A stretch of 7,622 nucleotides of DNA from NCBI GenBank assembly GCA_002452555.1, contig DKER01000094.1, positions 1-7,622 of the forward strand, read 5' to 3'. The stretch comes from Fidelibacterota bacterium UBA6817. Lineage in GTDB: Bacteria > Fidelibacterota > Fidelibacteria > Fidelibacterales > Fidelibacteraceae. Below, in pieces: positions 4,901-7,622 of this stretch. Made by a program: the position numbers and the translations under genes. The notes beneath the pieces were generated by a model. It searched no databases, was not told the DNA's origin, and saw only the letters and a program-made list of their open reading frames with translations. Position 1 is the stretch's first letter; each line of letters starts with the position of its first letter.

Positions 4901-7109
4901 GGGAAATGAGGGCGATCACTATATTGACGGTGCCTTTATTTCAAAAGATATTGTTTATATCGTTACCAATAAAAACAAACTATACAAAACGACAGACGGC
5001 GGGGCACTCTGGACTGATATTTCTCCTGAACCGGGAACAGACTTTTCCGGACCGGGTGCATCTCCGCGAGTACATTTTATTAATGAAAATATCGGGGCTG
5101 TTGCCTTTTCTCTGGATGACGGTTCCAATAACTATAATTACGATATCGTTTTCGGATTCGTATGGTGCACGACAGATGGCGGCACGACATGGTCACAACG
5201 CTTTGATGTCAATGACGATATGGTTACTCATCTTCAGCAGGTTAATGAAACAATCCTGTATGTAAGCGGAACGGCCCGCCTCGGTGTTACCAGCACACGC
5301 TGGTTCAAAAAAATCACACGGGATCCGGCCTCCGGAAATTATACTCTTTCCAGTATTACGCCATCACCCACAAGCCGGCCACATATATACAGCGGTCACT
5401 GGCTGAATCAGAATACGGGCGTCATTATGGCCCGTCTGAATGTAGTGCCATGGACTATGGAACCCTTCATTACCCGGGACGGCGGCCAGACATGGACATC
5501 CATCAAAGGGAATCTTCCCTCTCTGGATCATACAACCGTAAGCAACAGCAACCGGACCGTCCAAATGCTGGGTGAAAACAGTATCGTTATTGCATACGGC
5601 GAACTGCAGGGTGACGGTTATGTTACCCGAATCCGGAGAACGGATAACGGCGGTGCTACCTGGTACGATGCAACATTTGATAAAAATCCACAGGTGCTTG
5701 TCAATATTCGGATTGATCCAACAAGCGGAACGGGGTTTGCAGCCGGATATTACGGAGAAAGCGCCCTTTATATGACAAAGGATTTCGGAGCATTTTGGGA
5801 GCAATATACACCGGAAAATGCAGCGGAAAATCTTATGTTTTACGGTGTGGATATTGCTCTGGACGGAACAGCCTGGGCTTTTGGTCCCAACCGGACGCTA
5901 TGGCGTTCCCGGACGACTCCTGTTCCTGATTTTGTTGCAGACAAAACGGAAGGCCCTGTCCCTTTTGACGTTCAGTTTACCGACCTGACAGCTCCCGGCG
6001 CAGCACCTGTTACAGATATTCTTTGGGATTTCGGTGATGGAAATACTTCAGAGGATCAGAATCCTTTACACACGTATACAACACCCGGTACATATACGGT
6101 AACTCTGACTGTCACAGATACAACAGGCACATATCAGACTGTTAAGGAAAATTACATCACAGCAGAAAGCAGCGCATCTGCCCTGATTCTTTCTGTCATG
6201 GATGTCCCGGAAGATCAGGGCGGTTGGGTAACCGTTTCATTTTCACGAAGCTATTTTGATATACGGCATGCAGAACCGACAGGAAAAAGCATGGCAGACA
6301 CAATTGGGCTTTATACGGTAGAAATTCGCTATGACGGTGAATGGATTGCAGCAAATTCAACAGCGGCATATGCTCTGGAGAACTATGAAATTTTGGTGCA
6401 TACGCTGGTTGATTCATCAATTCACGGCCATGGATTACATGATTTCCGGATCATCTCTGCCTTTCCGGACGGGCGATACATCAGTCCGGCCGTTCAGGGT
6501 TATTCCATAGATAATATCGCTCCCGAAGTCCCGGCAGGACTTGGGGCAGAATGGCTGGCAGAAAATCAGCTTAAACTTTCATGGAATGCTGTAAATGCTT
6601 CAGATCTGGGATATTATATAATCTGGAAATCGCCGGATCCCGGTTTTGATCCGATGGAAATCAGCCCACTTGTTCAATTAACGGATACCCTCTATATTGA
6701 CACGGATGTTCAGCCCGGAACACATTATTATTATAGACTTGCCGCCGTGGATTATAACGGAAATATGTCTGTTGTTTCACCGGCGCTGGATGCACACACA
6801 ACCGGAGTATTGGGCCGCACAGGAATACCTGAGACCTATGAACTTAGTGCAAATTATCCCAATCCTTTTAATCCCCGCACGACGATTCCTTATCAGATCC
6901 CTGAAAACTGCAAGGTTGATATCAGAGTATTCGATTTATCCGGTCGGCACATTCAAACACTGGTCAGTTCTTATCAGACAACCGGTTATTACGAAATAGT
7001 CTGGGCCGGTACTGATTTTCACGGTACGGAAGTGGCAACCGGTATCTATATCATACGAATGCATGCCGGTTCATTCAAACAAACCATGAAAATCTTGTTT
7101 TTGAAATAA
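1965..7109 (+). CDS. Large secreted multidomain surface protein with T9SS type A sorting domain
   Basis: A 1714-residue exported protein. The signal peptide is residues 1 to about 20 (Lys, hydrophobic core, SSLNAA), with no lipobox Cys. Domains in order: right-handed beta-helix (21-418), PKD (425-508), PKD (512-592), second beta-helix (597-876), PKD (882-960), Asp-box propeller (972-1316), PKD (1321-1402), unassigned beta-rich domain (1406-1516), FN3-like (1518-1613) and T9SS type A sorting domain (1622-1714). Such proteins are exported by Sec, then moved across the outer membrane by the Por/type IX machinery and often cleaved and anchored at the surface. PKD, FN3 and beta-helix modules usually serve as spacers, adhesion or carbohydrate-contact surfaces. 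I see no recognisable catalytic motif, so enzyme activity is not claimed. The start is supported by AAAGGA at 1952-1957, 7 bases before the ATG, and by the signal peptide. The gene ends in its own strong terminator and appears monocistronic. Confidence 0.93.
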   Translation: MKPILCTVTLLLMLSSLNAAMLSVPDSYTTLEEAVAAAETGDTILVSPGVYKTNIVLEDKDLVIASRFILTGDQYDIDNTILQSESSYQPIVLYKLNISPSSRLVGFTMDAELQSLYGLVRIREGASPVLEYLILKNLGSSTLSTAAIIVEGSSVEINHSRIENNEQFGINLDASHMTMSYCSVSNNNSIGMILGKKSIADISNSDFIQNTNGAIHSYDATIHISDSRIMNNTRFDGAGFQGGYTDFTFERVLIAGNVATGTGSGGAGGGIYLSASNGKIINCTIADNKANQWGGALFTMVSNINIINSIIWGNNANGVPEIGCWSSSKIQIAYSNVRGGPSAQSTMYGGVITWLDNIMGGSVTGHNPSFDADYRLTANSPCIDEGAAVYSMGGELIVDMPQGSWVGAAPEMGMYEFEGAPPSLTADFTVLSLPHGPAPLSVRFSDMSAAENTTITSWEWDFGDGGSSSLQAPVYTYETPGTYSVSLTVSDGEITHTHTKENMIVVMIPEIQANFAISPDSGPVPLVVSFRNESTGPVDAYLWDFGDGDTSTQAHPVHIYTEPGIYDVTLFATNEFSTDIKTAYGAITAYEPVKYRSLFVANTGSDVTGDGSENNPFATIQHGINTASDFDTVIVKDGVYHPEDNDGFKFIIYGKEIVLRSENGPENCILEPSPGKWLNSIEVSHTSQSTVISGFTIRNGWAGVYVPSASPVIQNCIIDSCSYGIITSRDWQYDGDPPASSPIIRYNLIKNSNQVGLAMGEGGTPLIINNTVVNSEYDGISVMVYGEVINNISVNNGTGISSLQDNQANIQYNCVWGNGLDYDQISPGEGDVNLDPVFTADYRLQAGSPAIDAGQPDYLPDPDGTRADMGAFYFHQEPTEWTVDFSADVTSGRAPLVVNFTDLSTGNPVSWNWDFGDRTTSQEQHPTHRYETPGTYTVSLEASDGSENKSRVKSAFITVNEPIHVNPVDSPFEQLTSLPGNEGDHYIDGAFISKDIVYIVTNKNKLYKTTDGGALWTDISPEPGTDFSGPGASPRVHFINENIGAVAFSLDDGSNNYNYDIVFGFVWCTTDGGTTWSQRFDVNDDMVTHLQQVNETILYVSGTARLGVTSTRWFKKITRDPASGNYTLSSITPSPTSRPHIYSGHWLNQNTGVIMARLNVVPWTMEPFITRDGGQTWTSIKGNLPSLDHTTVSNSNRTVQMLGENSIVIAYGELQGDGYVTRIRRTDNGGATWYDATFDKNPQVLVNIRIDPTSGTGFAAGYYGESALYMTKDFGAFWEQYTPENAAENLMFYGVDIALDGTAWAFGPNRTLWRSRTTPVPDFVADKTEGPVPFDVQFTDLTAPGAAPVTDILWDFGDGNTSEDQNPLHTYTTPGTYTVTLTVTDTTGTYQTVKENYITAESSASALILSVMDVPEDQGGWVTVSFSRSYFDIRHAEPTGKSMADTIGLYTVEIRYDGEWIAANSTAAYALENYEILVHTLVDSSIHGHGLHDFRIISAFPDGRYISPAVQGYSIDNIAPEVPAGLGAEWLAENQLKLSWNAVNASDLGYYIIWKSPDPGFDPMEISPLVQLTDTLYIDTDVQPGTHYYYRLAAVDYNGNMSVVSPALDAHTTGVLGRTGIPETYELSANYPNPFNPRTTIPYQIPENCKVDIRVFDLSGRHIQTLVSSYQTTGYYEIVWAGTDFHGTEVATGIYIIRMHAGSFKQTMKILFLK
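2025..3218 (+). other. Domain: first right-handed parallel beta-helix (residues 21-418)
   Basis: The domain opens with the pattern seen at the start of many secreted beta-helix proteins: SYTTLEEAVAAAETGDTILV, followed by a PGVY turn at residues 48-51. Short repeated strands with Asn/Ser turns follow (for example ENNEQFGI, SVSNNNSIG, IADNKANQWGG). It closes with DADYRLTANSPCIDEGA at 371-387 and an EMGMYEFE end at 411-418, the usual cap of this fold. In known proteins it binds or cleaves polysaccharide, or acts as a rigid spacer; no pectate-lyase-type active-site pattern is evident here. Confidence 0.8.
3237..3740 (+). other. Domain: tandem PKD domains 1 and 2 (residues 425-592)
   Basis: Two adjacent Ig-like PKD modules of about 80 residues each. 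Both carry the diagnostic W-x-x/W-DFGDG motif (DFGDG at 461-465 and 544-548) and the later PGTYSVSLTVSD or PGIYDVTLFATN strand. PKD modules are structural or binding spacers in surface proteins. Confidence 0.92.
3753..4592 (+). other. Domain: second right-handed parallel beta-helix (residues 597-876)
   Basis: It begins with LFVANTGSDVTGDGSENNPF (598-617) and ATIQHGINTASDFDTVIVKDGVY, the DUF1565-like opening of many exported beta-helix proteins. It ends with TADYRLQAGSPAIDAG at 839-854 and ADMGAFYF at 867-874. The cap matches that of the first helix closely, so the two helices are probably related copies, although the second is shorter. Confidence 0.82.
4608..4844 (+). other. Domain: PKD domain 3 (residues 882-960)
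   Basis: A PKD module with WNWDFGD at 911-917 and PGTYTVSLEASDG at 933-945. The usual fifth residue of the DFGDG motif is Arg here (R918, codon CGG at 4716-4718), unlike the other three copies. Confidence 0.88.
4878..5912 (+). other. Domain: Asp-box (BNR/sortilin-like) beta-propeller (residues 972-1316)
   Basis: Four clear Asp-box motifs of the S/T-x-D-x-G-x-x-W type are present: TTDGGALW (1009-1016), TTDGGTTW (1069-1076), TRDGGQTW (1170-1177) and RTDNGGATW (1225-1233). A weaker one is MTKDFGAFW (1270-1278). A further decayed copy may sit near ITRDPASGNYTL (1117-1128), which fills the gap between the second and third boxes and would give about six blades. The layout resembles photosystem-assembly Ycf48-like and sortilin-type propellers rather than a sialidase: no catalytic Arg triad or FRIP motif is visible. 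Confidence 0.8.
5925..6170 (+). other. Domain: PKD domain 4 (residues 1321-1402)
   Basis: A canonical PKD module with ILWDFGDGNTSEDQNP at 1352-1367 and PGTYTVTLTVTDTTG at 1374-1388. It separates the propeller from the C-terminal part. Confidence 0.92.
6180..6512 (+). other. Domain: unassigned beta-rich module (residues 1406-1516)
   Basis: A stretch of about 110 residues I cannot assign to a named family. It opens with LSVMDVPEDQGGWVTVSFSR (1409-1428), contains alternating hydrophobic strands and ends with a Tyr-Ser-Ile-Asp-Asn linker. The 'DVPEDQGG.V.V.F.RS..D' pattern recurs, from memory, in other large T9SS-type secreted proteins between PKD or propeller modules and FN3 modules, which suggests a discrete beta-sandwich. 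Its function is unknown. Confidence 0.5.
6516..6803 (+). other. Domain: fibronectin type III-like (residues 1518-1613)
   Basis: The sequence runs APEVPAGLGAEWLAENQLKL then SWNAVNASDLGYYIIWKS, followed by TDTLYIDTDVQPGTHYYYRL and AAVDYNGNMS. This is the standard FN3 order: Pro-rich start, Leu-x-Trp strand, Tyr-x-Ile-x-(Trp/Tyr) strand, and a Gly-Thr-x-Tyr-Tyr-Tyr-Arg-x-x-Ala-Val-Asp strand. It serves as a linker or adhesion module before the sorting domain. Confidence 0.82.
6828..7106 (+). other. Domain: T9SS type A C-terminal sorting signal (residues 1622-1714)
   Basis: ELSANYPNPFNPRTTIPYQI at 1626-1645 is the hallmark opening. It is followed by VDIRVFDLSGRHIQTL, GYYEIVWAGTDFHG and ATGIYIIRMHAGSF, and the end is KQTMKILFLK. 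In the Por/type IX pathway this C-terminal beta-sandwich directs passage through the outer membrane and is usually removed. It implies that the genome encodes a type IX machinery elsewhere. Confidence 0.93.
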
Positions 7110-7131
7110 TATTTTCTCACAAAAAAAAAGC

Positions 7132-7173
7132 AAAAGCACTCATATGAGTGCTTTTTTTTGTTTTTTTGTTTTT
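7132..7173 (+). terminator. Strong intrinsic terminator after the surface-protein gene
   Basis: The arms AAAAGCACTCAT (7132-7143) and ATGAGTGCTTTT (7144-7155) are perfectly complementary and meet at the centre, so the loop is formed by the central CATATG bases. A long T-rich tract follows to 7173. An A9 run at 7121-7129 precedes the hairpin, so the structure could also terminate transcription coming from the minus strand. It begins 22 bases after the stop codon. Confidence 0.95.
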
Positions 7174-7254
7174 AATTAGCAACCCCTCATAATTATATTC
7201 GTAATACAAACATAAAACCACTAATTTTGAAGCATTCATCATAAGGAATTTTTC

Positions 7255-7622
7255 ATGCCGGGTCAAAGCAGTTCAGATTTGAAGAAAGGCTTAAAATTAA
7301 TACACGTATATACCATTGCTACCGGTGCAATGATCAGTTCGGGTCTGTTTATTCTTCCGGGAATGGCTCATTCAATTGCGGGACCTGCCGTTATCTGGTC
7401 TTACATCATGGCCGGACTGCTTGCGTCTATCGGTGCCTTGAGTATGGCAGAGCTGTCAACCGCTATGCCGAAAGCCGGGAGTGATTACTTTTTTGTTATG
7501 CGGGGTTTTGGTCCCGGAGCCGGATCGGTCGCCGGCCTGTTAAGCTGGTTTTCGCTTACGCTGAAAAGCTCATTTGCCATTGTAGGCATGGCTACCTTTG
7601 TTCGGCTGATTATTGATTTAAA
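7255..7622 (+). CDS. APC-superfamily amino-acid permease, N-terminal part (cut by window edge)
   Basis: The first 122 codons of an inner-membrane transporter are visible; the gene runs off the window. A short polar N-terminus (MPGQSSSDLKKGLKLIHVYT) leads into TM1 with TGAMISSGLFILPG at 23-36. This is the unwound Gly-rich segment that binds the substrate backbone in APC transporters of the LeuT fold. IAGPAVIWSYIMAGLLASIG and ALSMAELSTAMPKAGSDYFF (41-80) match TM2 and the conserved E-L-x-x-x-x-P-x-A/S-G-x-x-Y motif. FGPGAGSVAGLLSWFSLTLK (85-104) begins TM3. The start at 7255 is supported by TAAGGA at 7242-7247. The likely role is amino-acid uptake or exchange; the substrate and any C-terminal domain are not visible. 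Confidence 0.9.
   Translation, partial: MPGQSSSDLKKGLKLIHVYTIATGAMISSGLFILPGMAHSIAGPAVIWSYIMAGLLASIGALSMAELSTAMPKAGSDYFFVMRGFGPGAGSVAGLLSWFSLTLKSSFAIVGMATFVRLIIDL

Noticed and set aside
5364..5804. Minus-strand open frame of 146 codons inside the propeller region
   Set aside because: It overlaps clear Asp-box coding on the + strand; its Cys/Pro-rich sequence looks like an antisense shadow.
7171..7199. Possible promoter for the permease (TTTAAT, 17 bases, TATATT)
   Set aside because: The -35 match is only three of six in very AT-rich DNA; a promoter is expected in this gap, but this one cannot be supported.

Overview
The window looks like chromosomal DNA from a Gram-negative bacterium of the Fibrobacterota-Chlorobi-Bacteroidota (FCB) type or a neighbouring candidate phylum (Marinimicrobia, Calditrichota, KSB1 or Cloacimonadota style). 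The main evidence is the large secreted protein in the middle. It ends in a type IX secretion (T9SS) type A sorting domain with the 'YPNPFNP' signature common in those groups. The phylum cannot be fixed from this window alone.

Layout, left to right, all genes on the + strand. (1) Positions 1-391 hold no convincing gene. They contain a degenerate 8-bp tandem array (about 2-118), an AT-rich spacer, a compact set of repeated half-sites that also folds into two competing hairpins (180-226), a plausible sigma70-like promoter (223-251), and a pyrimidine-rich leader ending in a strong Shine-Dalgarno sequence. (2) 392-1786 encodes a 464-residue divergent member of the GltS sodium:glutamate symporter family. 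A longer in-frame reading from 263 exists but is probably untranslated leader. (3) 1787-1964 is an AT-rich gap with one GC-rich hairpin just before the next ribosome binding site. (4) 1965-7109 encodes a 1714-residue exported mosaic protein: signal peptide, beta-helix, two PKD domains, second beta-helix, PKD, Asp-box (BNR-like) propeller, PKD, unassigned beta-rich domain, FN3-like domain and T9SS sorting domain. (5) A strong, symmetrical intrinsic terminator lies at 7132-7173. (6) From 7255 to the window edge is the N-terminal third or so of an APC-superfamily amino-acid permease.

The two transporters would both handle amino acids or similar small anions at the inner membrane, and the large protein would act on the cell surface or outside the cell. 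Spacing, separate ribosome binding sites and the terminator suggest independent transcription units, at least between the surface protein and the permease. I see no CRISPR array, RNA gene, mobile element, toxin-antitoxin pair or defence system. No clearly new multi-gene system is visible. The best leads are the operator-like repeats upstream of the symporter, the octamer array, and the unusual domain order and unassigned domain of the large protein.
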